Source: Algibacter marinivivus
GTDB taxonomy: Bacteria; Bacteroidota; Bacteroidia; Flavobacteriales; Flavobacteriaceae
Reading direction: 5' to 3'
Length of the DNA stretch: 64,000 nucleotides
NCBI RefSeq assembly: GCF_003143755.1
Contig: NZ_QFRI01000002.1
Location: forward strand, 186,001-250,000
Of this stretch, positions 34,587 to 43,213 are shown piece after piece. Position numbers and translations under genes: made by a program. The first letter of the stretch is position 1. Each line of letters starts with the position of its first letter. Under the pieces are notes generated by a model, which saw only the letters and a list, made by a program, of their open reading frames with translations, had not been told where the DNA came from and ran no database searches.

Positions 34587-35228
34587 CTAATCTAAATTTG
34601 GTTGTGGAGTCATCCTTAAGTAAGGCTTTATTTCATCAACTCCTTTTGTAAAAATACCCTTAGCATCTTCAGTTGAAATAGCTGGACTTATAACTACATC
34701 CTCACCATGTTTCCAATTTGCAGGTGTAGCAACTTTATGGTAAGCCGTTAATTGAAGTGAATCTATAACACGTAAAAGTTCATCAAAGTTCCTCCCAGTA
34801 GATGCTGGATAAGTTATAATCAGTTTCACTTTTTTATCATTACCAATAACAAAAACAGAACGTACCGTTAGTTTACTATCTGCATTAGGGTGAATCATAT
34901 CATAAAGTTCAGAAACTTTTCTGTCTTCATCAGCAATTATAGGAAAATTAACTGTTGTGTCTTGCGTTTCATTTATATCATTTACCCAACCTTTATGAGA
35001 CTCTAAACCATCAACACTAAGTGCTACTACTTTAACATTTCTCTTATCAAAATCTCCTTTATATTTTGCTACAGTTCCTAATTCAGTTGTGCAAACTGGA
35101 GTATAATCTGCAGGGTGAGAAAACAAAATCCCCCAACCATCTCCTAACCAATCATGAAAGTTAATAATCCCTTCTGTTGATTGAGCTGTAAAATTTGGAG
35201 CTTCATCTCCTAATCTAATTGTTGCCAT
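34587..35228 (-). CDS. 1-Cys peroxiredoxin (Prx6 type)
   Basis: A 213-residue peroxiredoxin with peroxidatic Cys46 in HPADYTPVCTTELG; it has no other cysteine, which fits the one-cysteine Prx6 class, where the oxidised enzyme is reduced by an external thiol. The C-terminal extension with ATPANWKHGEDVVI and KPYLRMTPQP is the Prx6-specific dimerisation region. Together with Bcp at 1845 it gives the window two unlike hydroperoxide reductases. It is monocistronic, divergent from fumC across 179 AT-rich bases. Confidence 0.95.
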   Translation of the reverse strand: MATIRLGDEAPNFTAQSTEGIINFHDWLGDGWGILFSHPADYTPVCTTELGTVAKYKGDFDKRNVKVVALSVDGLESHKGWVNDINETQDTTVNFPIIADEDRKVSELYDMIHPNADSKLTVRSVFVIGNDKKVKLIITYPASTGRNFDELLRVIDSLQLTAYHKVATPANWKHGEDVVISPAISTEDAKGIFTKGVDEIKPYLRMTPQPNLD

Positions 35229-35407
35229 ATTAATTGTGTTTATATGATTTTAAATTTAATCCTACTAAATTAATAGATTTAAACTAATTAGAGTAATAAT
35301 ATCAGTTATATAATTGTTAAAAAGAAGTCATAAAAACTAACAAAAATCATAATCAAAAAAGCAGTAAATGAATTACCTTAGCAACTCAAAAATTTAAGAC
35401 TTTTAAG

Positions 35408-36805
35408 ATGAGTTACAGAATAGAAAAAGATACAATGGGCGAGGTAAAAGTACCCGCTGATAAACTTTGGGGAGCACAAACAGAACGCTCTAGAAATAAC
35501 TTTAAAATTGGTCCTGCTGCGTCTATGCCATTAGAGATCGTTTATGGTTTTGCATACTTAAAAAAAGCAGCAGCTTATACAAACTGTGAACTAGGTGCAT
35601 TAGCTGAGGAAAAAAGAGATTTAATAGCGCAAGTTTGTGATGAGATTTTGGAAGGCAAACACGATAATCAATTTCCATTAGTTATCTGGCAAACCGGTTC
35701 TGGTACGCAAAGTAATATGAATGTTAATGAGGTTATCGCTAACAGAGCGCATCAAATAGCTGGTAAAGTTATAGGCGAAGGTGAAAAAACAATTCAGCCA
35801 AATGATGATGTAAACAAGTCTCAGTCTTCAAACGACACCTTCCCCACTGGGATGCATATTGCCGCTTATAAAAAAGTAGTAGAAAACACAATTCCTGGTG
35901 TAAAACAATTACGAAACACACTTAACGAAAAATCGATAGCATTTAAAGATGTTGTTAAAATAGGTAGAACTCATCTAATGGATGCTACACCTATTACTTT
36001 AGGTCAAGAATTATCTGGTTATGTAGCACAATTAGATCATGGCTTAAAAGCTTTAGAAAACACATTGGCTCATTTAAGCGAATTAGCACTTGGAGGGACC
36101 GCTGTTGGAACCGGTTTAAATACACCAAAAGGTTATAGTAAACTAGTAGCAAGTTATATTGCAGAATTTACAGGACTACCTTTTGTAACTGCTCCAAATA
36201 AATTTGAAGCTTTAGCTGCACATGATGCTTTGGTTGAAACGCACGGTGCTTTAAAGCAATTAGCTGTATCATTAAATAAAATTGCCAATGATATTAGATT
36301 AATGGCATCTGGACCTCGTTCTGGTATTGGAGAAATTACCATTCCTGCTAACGAACCTGGCAGTTCTATAATGCCTGGGAAAGTTAACCCAACACAATGT
36401 GAAGCTTTAACTATGGTTTGTGCACAAGTTATGGGTAATGATGTTGCAGTTTCTGTTGGTGGTTTACAAGGACATTACGAACTAAATGTTTTTAAACCTG
36501 TTATGGCTGCTAACATATTGCAATCAGCTCAATTAATTGGGGATGCTTGTGTAAGTTTTGAAGAAAATTGTGCTGTAGGAATTGAACCAAATCAGGAAGT
36601 TATTACTAAGTTATTAAATAATTCATTAATGCTTGTAACCGCTTTAAATACAAAAATTGGATATTATAAAGCTGCTGAAATTGCTAATACAGCGCATAAA
36701 AACGGAACTACTCTAAAAGAAGAAGCTATAAATTTAGGCTATGTAACTGCTGAAGACTATGATGCTTGGGTAAAACCTGAAGTTATGGTTGGTAGCCTTA
36801 AGTAA
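35408..36805 (+). CDS. fumC: class II fumarate hydratase
   Basis: A 465-residue, oxygen-stable, iron-free fumarase of the citric-acid cycle that interconverts fumarate and malate. The mobile catalytic loop is [11 protein letters not shown] (residues 318-328), the active-site [10 protein letters not shown] lies at 97-106, and [10 protein letters not shown] supplies the histidine near residue 189. The length agrees with E. coli FumC (467). Aspartase and argininosuccinate lyase share the fold but differ in these loops. It is monocistronic with a strong terminator. Confidence 0.96.
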   Translation: MSYRIEKDTMGEVKVPADKLWGAQTERSRNNFKIGPAASMPLEIVYGFAYLKKAAAYTNCELGALAEEKRDLIAQVCDEILEGKHDNQFPLVIWQTGSGTQSNMNVNEVIANRAHQIAGKVIGEGEKTIQPNDDVNKSQSSNDTFPTGMHIAAYKKVVENTIPGVKQLRNTLNEKSIAFKDVVKIGRTHLMDATPITLGQELSGYVAQLDHGLKALENTLAHLSELALGGTAVGTGLNTPKGYSKLVASYIAEFTGLPFVTAPNKFEALAAHDALVETHGALKQLAVSLNKIANDIRLMASGPRSGIGEITIPANEPGSSIMPGKVNPTQCEALTMVCAQVMGNDVAVSVGGLQGHYELNVFKPVMAANILQSAQLIGDACVSFEENCAVGIEPNQEVITKLLNNSLMLVTALNTKIGYYKAAEIANTAHKNGTTLKEEAINLGYVTAEDYDAWVKPEVMVGSLK

Positions 36806-36828
36806 AAACTTTTCAATATAGATTAAAT

Positions 36829-36862
36829 AAAAAGACAGGTAAATAATTTTACCTGTCTTTTT
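36829..36862. terminator. terminator after fumC
   Basis: A perfect 15-bp stem, AAAAAGACAGGTAAA (36829-36843) with TTTACCTGTCTTTTT (36848-36862), and a 4-base loop. The following 160 bases up to the Crp-type gene are AT-rich and I see nothing in them. Confidence 0.93.
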
Positions 36863-37023
36863 GGTTGGTTAGCTATCAATCCTTTGTAAATTGTAATCCA
36901 TAAAGGAAATCGAGTCAAATATATAACTAACTACACATATTGAAATTAACATTTGTTAAATTCTATACAAAAAACAACTTTAAATAAAAAGCAACTCAAT
37001 TTTCGTTTATAAATAAGAATTAT

Positions 37024-37614
37024 CTATTTATCCCTTTTTTCTTCTTTTTTTATTCTTCTTCTAATTCTACTCAATTGTACTGGAGTAATACTTAAATATG
37101 AAGCAATTTGATATTGTGGAATAAGTTCATCTATAGTTGGAATCTTTTTCTTTAGTGTAAGATATCTATCTTTTGCATCCATAGAAATAAGCTCCAATTG
37201 GCGCTCTTCATATCGTATATATACATGTTCTAGTATTCTGTTGTAGAGATTACTTATATTAATATCCTCCTTACAAAGATCAATAATATCAGTAAAACTC
37301 ACTTCATAAACATTACACTTAGTAAGTGTTTCATATGTTAATTTGGAAGGTTGCTTTTGTATTAAAGCTGTAAGTGCGCCAACAAAACTAAATGGCATAA
37401 AAAAGTTTTTATTAAACTCTTTCCCATTTTCTGAGCTTAGATATGCTCGCATCATCCCAGATACAAGCATATATATCTTGTTGGGAACTTCACCAGGTTT
37501 AGCAATTAGCTCACCGGCGTTGAGTTTTTTGTATACCGCTATCCTCGTAAGTTTAGAAAATGTTTCTTCAGAAACGTCTAAAAACGAGTTTAGAAATACT
37601 AAGTTAGGGTTCAT
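37024..37614 (-). CDS. Crp/Fnr-family transcriptional regulator
   Basis: A 196-residue regulator. Residues about 18-110 form the cyclic-nucleotide-binding-like jelly roll (KLNAGELIAKPGEVPNKIYMLVSGMMRAYL), joined by a long helix to a C-terminal helix-turn-helix in QYQIASYLSITPVQLSRIRRR (about 166-186). The arginine-rich recognition helix and lack of an Fnr iron-sulfur motif place it in the large Bacteroidota group whose effectors are mostly unknown. It is the second gene after the racemase gene, 5 bases away, so it may control that operon. Confidence 0.93.
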   Translation of the reverse strand: MNPNLVFLNSFLDVSEETFSKLTRIAVYKKLNAGELIAKPGEVPNKIYMLVSGMMRAYLSSENGKEFNKNFFMPFSFVGALTALIQKQPSKLTYETLTKCNVYEVSFTDIIDLCKEDINISNLYNRILEHVYIRYEERQLELISMDAKDRYLTLKKKIPTIDELIPQYQIASYLSITPVQLSRIRRRIKKEEKRDK

Positions 37615-37619
37615 ACTAT

Positions 37620-38312
37620 TTAAGTTTTTAGCACATCCATAAACGATTTGGTGGCGTGTATGGTTGTGGTGTCAAAAACAGGTGCCGAAACATCTGGTTG
37701 GTTAATTAGTAATGGTATTTCTGTACACCCTAAAATAATACCTTCTGCTCCATCTTCAATTAATTTATCTATAATTTGCAAATAAACTTGTTTAGATGCA
37801 TCTTTTAATAAGCCTTTAGAGAGTTCATCGTAGATTATTCGATGAACTTCATTCCTATCTTCTAAACCAGGAACAATCGTTTTTATACCAAAAGAGGTCA
37901 AAACTTTAATATAGAAATCTTTTTCCATGGTGTATTTAGTTCCTAAAAGCGCAACTGTGTTTAATTTCTTTTCTATAATTTTTTCGGCAGTGGCTTCAGC
38001 TATATGAATTACTGGAATTTTCACAACAGCTCTTATAGCATCAATAGTCAAATGCATAGTATTAGCACAAATTAGAATACACTTTGCCCCTGCAAGTTCT
38101 AAACTTTTTCCAGCATCAGCCATTATTTCATCAAGCTTATCCCATCTATTTTCCTTTTGATATTTTGATATTTCAGCAAAATTAACAGAGTTGATAATTA
38201 CCTTACAGGAATGATTCTCACCAAAATGTTCAGCAGCCAATTTATTTAAAACTTCATAATACATAATTGTAGACTGTGGTGTTATCCCTCCAATTAATCC
38301 TATTGTTTCCAT
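37620..38312 (-). CDS. aspartate/glutamate racemase-family protein
   Basis: A 230-residue PLP-independent racemase of the YgeA/RacX type. The two catalytic cysteines are Cys82 in CANTMH and Cys196 in LGCTEIPLL, in the two mirror-related domains, with GLIGGITPQSTIMYYEVLN at the N-terminus. The family interconverts L- and D-amino acids such as aspartate; the exact substrate is not determined by sequence. Cys82 lies in CANTMH where many members have CNTAH, which might alter specificity. It is transcribed ahead of the Crp/Fnr-type gene. Confidence 0.93.
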   Translation of the reverse strand: METIGLIGGITPQSTIMYYEVLNKLAAEHFGENHSCKVIINSVNFAEISKYQKENRWDKLDEIMADAGKSLELAGAKCILICANTMHLTIDAIRAVVKIPVIHIAEATAEKIIEKKLNTVALLGTKYTMEKDFYIKVLTSFGIKTIVPGLEDRNEVHRIIYDELSKGLLKDASKQVYLQIIDKLIEDGAEGIILGCTEIPLLINQPDVSAPVFDTTTIHATKSFMDVLKT

Positions 38313-38368
38313 TATATCTAATATTTTGTACCTAAATTTATAGCTTTAATTGTATTAAACAGTATTTC

Positions 38369-39607
38369 ATGTCAATTTTAATTACCAATATCAAAAATCT
38401 TATTCAAGTTAGAGATCAAAATGTTTTAAAAGTCTTTGGTAAAGACATGCAACAGTTACCTTCCATTAAAAATGCTTTTCTTTTAATTAAAAATGATAAA
38501 ATTGTTGATTATGGATCAATGGATAATTTTAAAGATTATGCTGCAGATAAAATTATTGATGCTACTGGTAAGATTGTGTTACCAACATGGTGTGATTCTC
38601 ATACACATATTGTTTATGCTGGAAATAGAGAACAAGAGTTTGTTGATAGAATAAATGGATTAAGTTATACTGAAATTGCAAGTCGTGGTGGCGGTATTTT
38701 AAACTCTGCAAAAACATTACAAAACACTACTGAAGAAGATTTATACAAACAATCAATTGAGCGAATTAAAAATGTTATGAGGCTTGGTACCGGGGCTTTA
38801 GAAATTAAATCTGGTTACGGGCTATCTGTTGAATCTGAGCTTAAAATACTTCGTGTTATTAAACGAATTAAATCTGAATTCCCTCTAGAAGTTAAAGCTA
38901 CTTTTTTAGGAGCTCATGCTTTTCCTGAAGCGTATTTAAATAACAAAAAGGCTTATATAGATTTAATTATAAATGAAATGCTACCAAAAGTAGCTAATGA
39001 AAATCTAGCTGATTTTATTGATGTATTTTGTGAAGAAGGTTATTTTTCAATAGAAAACACCGAAACTATTCTTTCTGCAGGAAAAGAATATGGGTTAACA
39101 CCAAAAATACATGTCAATCAGTTTAATGCTTTTGGTGGTGTAGCGCTTGGAGTAAAACACAATGCATTATCCGTTGATCATCTAGAAGAATTAAATCAAG
39201 AAGATATTGATGTATTAAAAGACAGCAAAACTATACCAGTGGCGCTTCCTTCCTGTTCTTTTTTCTTAAGTATTCCATACACGCCTGCTAGAAAAATTAT
39301 TGATGCTGGTCTACCCTTAGCCCTGGCAACTGATTACAACCCAGGTTCTACACCTAGTGGTAATATGAATTTTGTAGTAAGTACAGCTTGTATAAAAATG
39401 AAAATGACTCCAGAAGAAGCTATAAATGCAGCTACCATTAATGGTGCTTATGCTATGGGTGTATCTGAAGAATATGGTAGTATTACAAAAGGTAAAAAGG
39501 CTAATATTATTATTACTAAACAAATTCCTAGCTACAATTATTTACCATATTCATTTGGAGAAAACAATATTGACACAGTTATAATTAATGGTGAAATTAT
39601 TGAATAA
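38369..39607 (+). CDS. hutI: imidazolonepropionase
   Basis: A 412-residue amidohydrolase that opens the imidazolone ring of imidazolonepropionate to give N-formimino-L-glutamate, the third step of histidine breakdown. The metal site motif is CDSHTHIVYAGNR (His78, His80), with further ligands in FLGAHAFP, the histidine of HVNQFNAFGG and the aspartate of ATDYNPGS. The length matches the family. The genes for histidase and urocanase are not in the window; hutG lies 1 kb downstream with one opposing gene between. Confidence 0.96.
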   Translation: MSILITNIKNLIQVRDQNVLKVFGKDMQQLPSIKNAFLLIKNDKIVDYGSMDNFKDYAADKIIDATGKIVLPTWCDSHTHIVYAGNREQEFVDRINGLSYTEIASRGGGILNSAKTLQNTTEEDLYKQSIERIKNVMRLGTGALEIKSGYGLSVESELKILRVIKRIKSEFPLEVKATFLGAHAFPEAYLNNKKAYIDLIINEMLPKVANENLADFIDVFCEEGYFSIENTETILSAGKEYGLTPKIHVNQFNAFGGVALGVKHNALSVDHLEELNQEDIDVLKDSKTIPVALPSCSFFLSIPYTPARKIIDAGLPLALATDYNPGSTPSGNMNFVVSTACIKMKMTPEEAINAATINGAYAMGVSEEYGSITKGKKANIIITKQIPSYNYLPYSFGENNIDTVIINGEIIE

Positions 39608-39640
39608 AAAAAGCCTCAAACTTTACGTTTGAGACTTTTT
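39608..39640. terminator. bidirectional terminator after hutI
   Basis: AAAAAGCCTCAAAC (39608-39621) pairs with GTTTGAGACTTTTT (39627-39640) with one mismatch and a 5-base loop. It serves the convergent coiled-coil gene as well. Confidence 0.85.
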
Positions 39641-39663
39641 GCTCTTAAGTGTTATAATTCGGT

Positions 39664-40548
39664 TTACTTTAAAGTAAACTCAGAGCTAGATACTAAATCT
39701 TTAGCGTTAAAAACATTTACAACATAACGCCCTTTTTCAAATTTGCTATCTCCTTTTGAAGCTACAAACTCACATATGTTAAGGCTAGCATTTTCGTAGT
39801 TAAACTTACTAATCATACTATAGTTTAAAGTTTTTTCACCAAAAGTTACTTGCTCATTTAAACCTAAAGTATTGTTTTTAGGATCTATAACCTGAACATA
39901 TAATTCTTCATCACCAGCTTGCACTAAAGCATTTTTTGCTACAGTAAAACAAACTCTAATTTTATCAGCTCTACTAGCTCTTTCTGTAGGTATTAATTTT
40001 CCAGAAGTTCTTTCAATAACTCCAAATCCTTTTAAACCTACTGTATTTAATATTGCAGCATTCTCAACAACTTCAGCTAATGCATTATTTTGCACTAATA
40101 AAGAATCTGTAAATACCGCACGTTCTTCTAAACGAACACGAGTACTATCTAAAGATGTTGCTAAATAAGAATTCTCAACTCTTAACGAATCATTTTGAGC
40201 TAATAACACATCCATTTCTTTTTGAAGTGAAGCATATTTTCTTTTGTATCTCCATAAACTCTTTACATTTGTTTCAGAAATTTTTAATGAATCTATTAAT
40301 CCTTGAATACGTGCTCTTGCTTCAACAAGGTTAGAATTTGCAACTTCATTTTCACCTATAGCATCATCATATTGTTTAGCCATAGCGTTTAAATCGTTCA
40401 TTACTAATTGCTTCTCTTCAGTTAATTCAGTCTGCACTTTCTTGCTACTGTTGTACAAATTCATGGTATAAAACCCTGTAGCTAAAAATAAAACTAATGC
40501 AATCCCCAATCCTACTTTAAGTCCTGTGTTACTGTTGTTGTTGTCCAT
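39664..40548 (-). CDS. membrane-anchored coiled-coil protein of unknown function
   Basis: A 294-residue protein with a single N-terminal transmembrane helix (LKVGLGIALVLFLATGFYTM, residues 10-29), a coiled coil of about 115 residues (about 33-150, with heptad-like DSLRVENSYLATSLDSTRVRLEER), and a C-terminal beta-rich domain (about 165-294, with YVQVIDPKNNTLG). The bulk should lie in the periplasm. From memory, similar proteins are common in flavobacteria near hut genes; the function is unknown. It is oriented against hutI and hutG. Confidence 0.85.
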   Translation of the reverse strand: MDNNNSNTGLKVGLGIALVLFLATGFYTMNLYNSSKKVQTELTEEKQLVMNDLNAMAKQYDDAIGENEVANSNLVEARARIQGLIDSLKISETNVKSLWRYKRKYASLQKEMDVLLAQNDSLRVENSYLATSLDSTRVRLEERAVFTDSLLVQNNALAEVVENAAILNTVGLKGFGVIERTSGKLIPTERASRADKIRVCFTVAKNALVQAGDEELYVQVIDPKNNTLGLNEQVTFGEKTLNYSMISKFNYENASLNICEFVASKGDSKFEKGRYVVNVFNAKDLVSSSEFTLK

Positions 40549-40667
40549 AATTACTTGTTTTTTAATGTTAAGGTTAATCTAAATTTTGTTTCTTTTTTAA
40601 TTGTTAGTTGTAATGCTGTAAAAAAATAATGATGTATTTTTATTAATCAAAATTTATTTTACTTTTC

Positions 40668-41681
40668 ATGGATAAACTAGTTTTATTTAACAACACTATA
40701 CGTAATAAATTATTAAACAAACGCTCTGGTGAATCCAAATTCGGTCAACACGTTCAAATATTAACCGGCATTTCTAACATATACGAACAACTTGAAAATT
40801 TGGATGTTACACATGTTATTTTAGGTTTACCTGAAGATGTTGGAGTTTTTGCTAATCATGGAAGGACAGGTACAGCAAAGGCTTGGGATGCCACACTTAA
40901 AGTTTTGTTAAACATCCAAAGTAATGTCTTTACAAAAGCTAGCAACGTTTTGATTTTAGGGCAATTAGACTTTACAGAAGAAATGCAAGCCGTTTTAAAG
41001 TTAAGCCCTTCAAAGAAAAAAGATATTTTAAAAGCTAGAAAATTAGTAACCGAAATTGATGATTATACAACACATATTATTCACCAAATAATTTTGGCGG
41101 GTAAAAAACCAATTATAATTGGTGGTGGGCATAATAATGCATATGGTAATATAAAAGGTGCTTCACTAGCATTAGGAAAACCAATTAATGTAGTCAACTT
41201 TGATGCACATTCAGATTTTAGAAGTGAAGAAGGCCGCCATAGTGGTAATGGTTTTAGTTATGCTTCTGCAGAAGGGCTTTTAGCTAATTACTTTATTTTT
41301 GGCTTGCATGAAAACTACACTTCTAATAAGATTTTTAAAGTGCTAGATAATTCTAATACTATATCATACAACACATTTGATGCTTTAGAAATTAGAAAAG
41401 AACTTAAATTTAAAAAAGAATTAAAGCGTACTTCTGAACATATTTGTAATAATAGTTTTGGAATTGAAATCGATTGTGATGCTATTGAAAGCATACCAAG
41501 TAGTGCGATGACTCCTAGTGGTTTTAGCGTAAATAAAACAAGACAGTTTCTAAGCTATTTTGCAAAACAAAAAAATGCCATATATCTTCATATATGTGAA
41601 GCTGCACCTACAAAAAAAACTACTACTCAAGTTGGTAAACTTATCACCTATTTAATTACAGATTTTATAAAATCTTCATAA
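40668..41681 (+). CDS. hutG: formimidoylglutamase (arginase/ureohydrolase family)
   Basis: A 337-residue binuclear manganese enzyme that hydrolyses N-formimino-L-glutamate to glutamate and formamide, the last step of the short histidine pathway. All metal ligands of the arginase fold are present: His155 in GGGHNNAYG, Asp179/His181/Asp183 in FDAHSDFR, and Asp269/Asp271 in EIDCDAIES. Arginase and agmatinase share these residues; the nearby hutI and overall resemblance to flavobacterial HutG favour formimidoylglutamase. It is divergent from the coiled-coil gene. Confidence 0.88.
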   Translation: MDKLVLFNNTIRNKLLNKRSGESKFGQHVQILTGISNIYEQLENLDVTHVILGLPEDVGVFANHGRTGTAKAWDATLKVLLNIQSNVFTKASNVLILGQLDFTEEMQAVLKLSPSKKKDILKARKLVTEIDDYTTHIIHQIILAGKKPIIIGGGHNNAYGNIKGASLALGKPINVVNFDAHSDFRSEEGRHSGNGFSYASAEGLLANYFIFGLHENYTSNKIFKVLDNSNTISYNTFDALEIRKELKFKKELKRTSEHICNNSFGIEIDCDAIESIPSSAMTPSGFSVNKTRQFLSYFAKQKNAIYLHICEAAPTKKTTTQVGKLITYLITDFIKSS

Positions 41682-41742
41682 ATAATTTGTTTGAATTAAA
41701 ATAAAATATTAATTTTACATAAGTACTTATATAACTATAAAT

Positions 41743-42693
41743 ATGGATGCTTTAAGAGGTTACGGAGAATTAGGTTTAGGATCACGTTTAAAGCGTGTTA
41801 GCGAATTTATGATGAAAGAAACACAACTAGTTTATAATCATTTTAATATTGATTTCGACCCTTACTTATTTCCAATATTTAAAATAATAGCTAATAAAAA
41901 CGGTGTAACCAATTCTGAAATTCAAAATTCATTAAAGTTTTCTCAACCTGCAATAACACAAGCATTAAACAAACTGAATGATAAAGGCTTGATAATTTAC
42001 AAAGGTGATAAGTTAGATAAAAGAAAAAAAATAATATCCCTATCAGAAAAAGGAAAAAAAACATTAACTCAATTAAAACCTTTATGGAAAAGTATTGATG
42101 AAGTTATAAAAGAGTACACCTTGGAAAAATCATCTTCACTTATAGAACACCTTAATAGTCTTGAAAACAAATTCAATAAAAAAAGTTTTAGTAACACCAT
42201 TATAGAAAACGTGAAAATGGAAGTAAAACAAGATATAGATATTGTATTATATAAAGAAGAATACGCTACACATTTTTATGATTTAAATGTAGAGTGGCTT
42301 AAAACCTATTTTTATGTTGAACCCTATGATAAAGAAGTATTAAATAATCCAGAAAAATATATTATTAATAAAGGTGGGCATATATTTTTCGCTCGTTTAA
42401 ACAAACAGGTTGTAGGTACAGTTGCGCTAATGCCTATTGGTGAGGATGGACTTTACGAACTGACTAAAATGGCAGTATCTCCTAAACACAGAGGTCATAA
42501 AATAGGACAGCAACTCATGCAATTCTGCATTGATTATGCTAAGTCAATGGGATTACCTAAGTTAATTCTCTACTCTAACAGAAAATTAGAAAACGCCATT
42601 TATATTTACAGAAAATATGGTTTTATTGAATTAGAAATTGAATCGAATAGCCCTTATAAACGTAGTGATATTAAGATGGAATTAATATTTTAG
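41743..42693 (+). CDS. MarR-type HTH regulator fused to GNAT acetyltransferase
   Basis: A 316-residue two-domain protein. Residues about 10-150 form a MarR winged helix (ITNSEIQ-type helices in NGVTNSEIQNSLKFSQPAITQALNKL, wing KGDKLDKRKKIISLS). Residues about 165-316 form a GNAT domain with MAVSPKHRGHKIGQQLMQF, the acetyl-CoA loop, and the terminal YRKYGFIELEI. Such fusions are known as bifunctional regulator/acetyltransferase proteins, where the enzyme domain may sense or modify the effector. A second GNAT gene follows after 7 bases. Target and substrate are unknown. Confidence 0.92.
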   Translation: MDALRGYGELGLGSRLKRVSEFMMKETQLVYNHFNIDFDPYLFPIFKIIANKNGVTNSEIQNSLKFSQPAITQALNKLNDKGLIIYKGDKLDKRKKIISLSEKGKKTLTQLKPLWKSIDEVIKEYTLEKSSSLIEHLNSLENKFNKKSFSNTIIENVKMEVKQDIDIVLYKEEYATHFYDLNVEWLKTYFYVEPYDKEVLNNPEKYIINKGGHIFFARLNKQVVGTVALMPIGEDGLYELTKMAVSPKHRGHKIGQQLMQFCIDYAKSMGLPKLILYSNRKLENAIYIYRKYGFIELEIESNSPYKRSDIKMELIF

Positions 42694-42700
42694 CTTACTC

Positions 42701-43213
42701 ATGAAATTAATAAAGGCAACATTAAACGATATCAAATCACTTCAAGAAATTTGTATTGAAGCCTATTCAAAAAGCTTTAAAGACCATTGGATAAAAAATG
42801 GATTTGATTTATACATTGATAACCAGTTTAATGAAACAAAATTAACTGAAGACATAACTAACCCAAATACAGATTACTATTTCATCTCCTTTGAAAGTAA
42901 CAATGTTGGATTTTTAAAAATTAAATACTCCATTAATAACACTTTAAATAATGATTCTGAGCTGGTAAAAATTTATATACTACCTGAATATAAAGGTAAA
43001 GGGATTGGAAAATTAGCTTTAAATCAAATTATAAACAAGCTATGCTCTATTGGTAAAAAGACTCTAATACTAGATGTTATAGATACAAACACTAATTCTA
43101 TATTCTTTTATGAAAAAATGGGATTTAAAAAAACTGGGGTTACAACTTTAGAAGAGCCCTTTTTTAGAGATGAATTAAGAGGTATGTTTGTTATGAAATT
43201 AGAATTGAGTTAA
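42701..43213 (+). CDS. GNAT-family N-acetyltransferase
   Basis: A 170-residue single-domain GNAT. The acetyl-CoA-binding loop is LPEYKGKGIGKLAL (Q/RxxGxG type) and the conserved C-terminal strand reads FFYEKMGFKKTG. The N-terminal SKSFKDHWIKNG and DNQFNETKL resemble diamine acetyltransferase-like GNATs (PaiA group), but the substrate is not certain. It lies 7 bases behind the MarR-GNAT fusion, so the two are probably cotranscribed. Its 3' end overlaps the convergent 564-residue gene by four bases with no hairpin between. Confidence 0.9.
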   Translation: MKLIKATLNDIKSLQEICIEAYSKSFKDHWIKNGFDLYIDNQFNETKLTEDITNPNTDYYFISFESNNVGFLKIKYSINNTLNNDSELVKIYILPEYKGKGIGKLALNQIINKLCSIGKKTLILDVIDTNTNSIFFYEKMGFKKTGVTTLEEPFFRDELRGMFVMKLELS

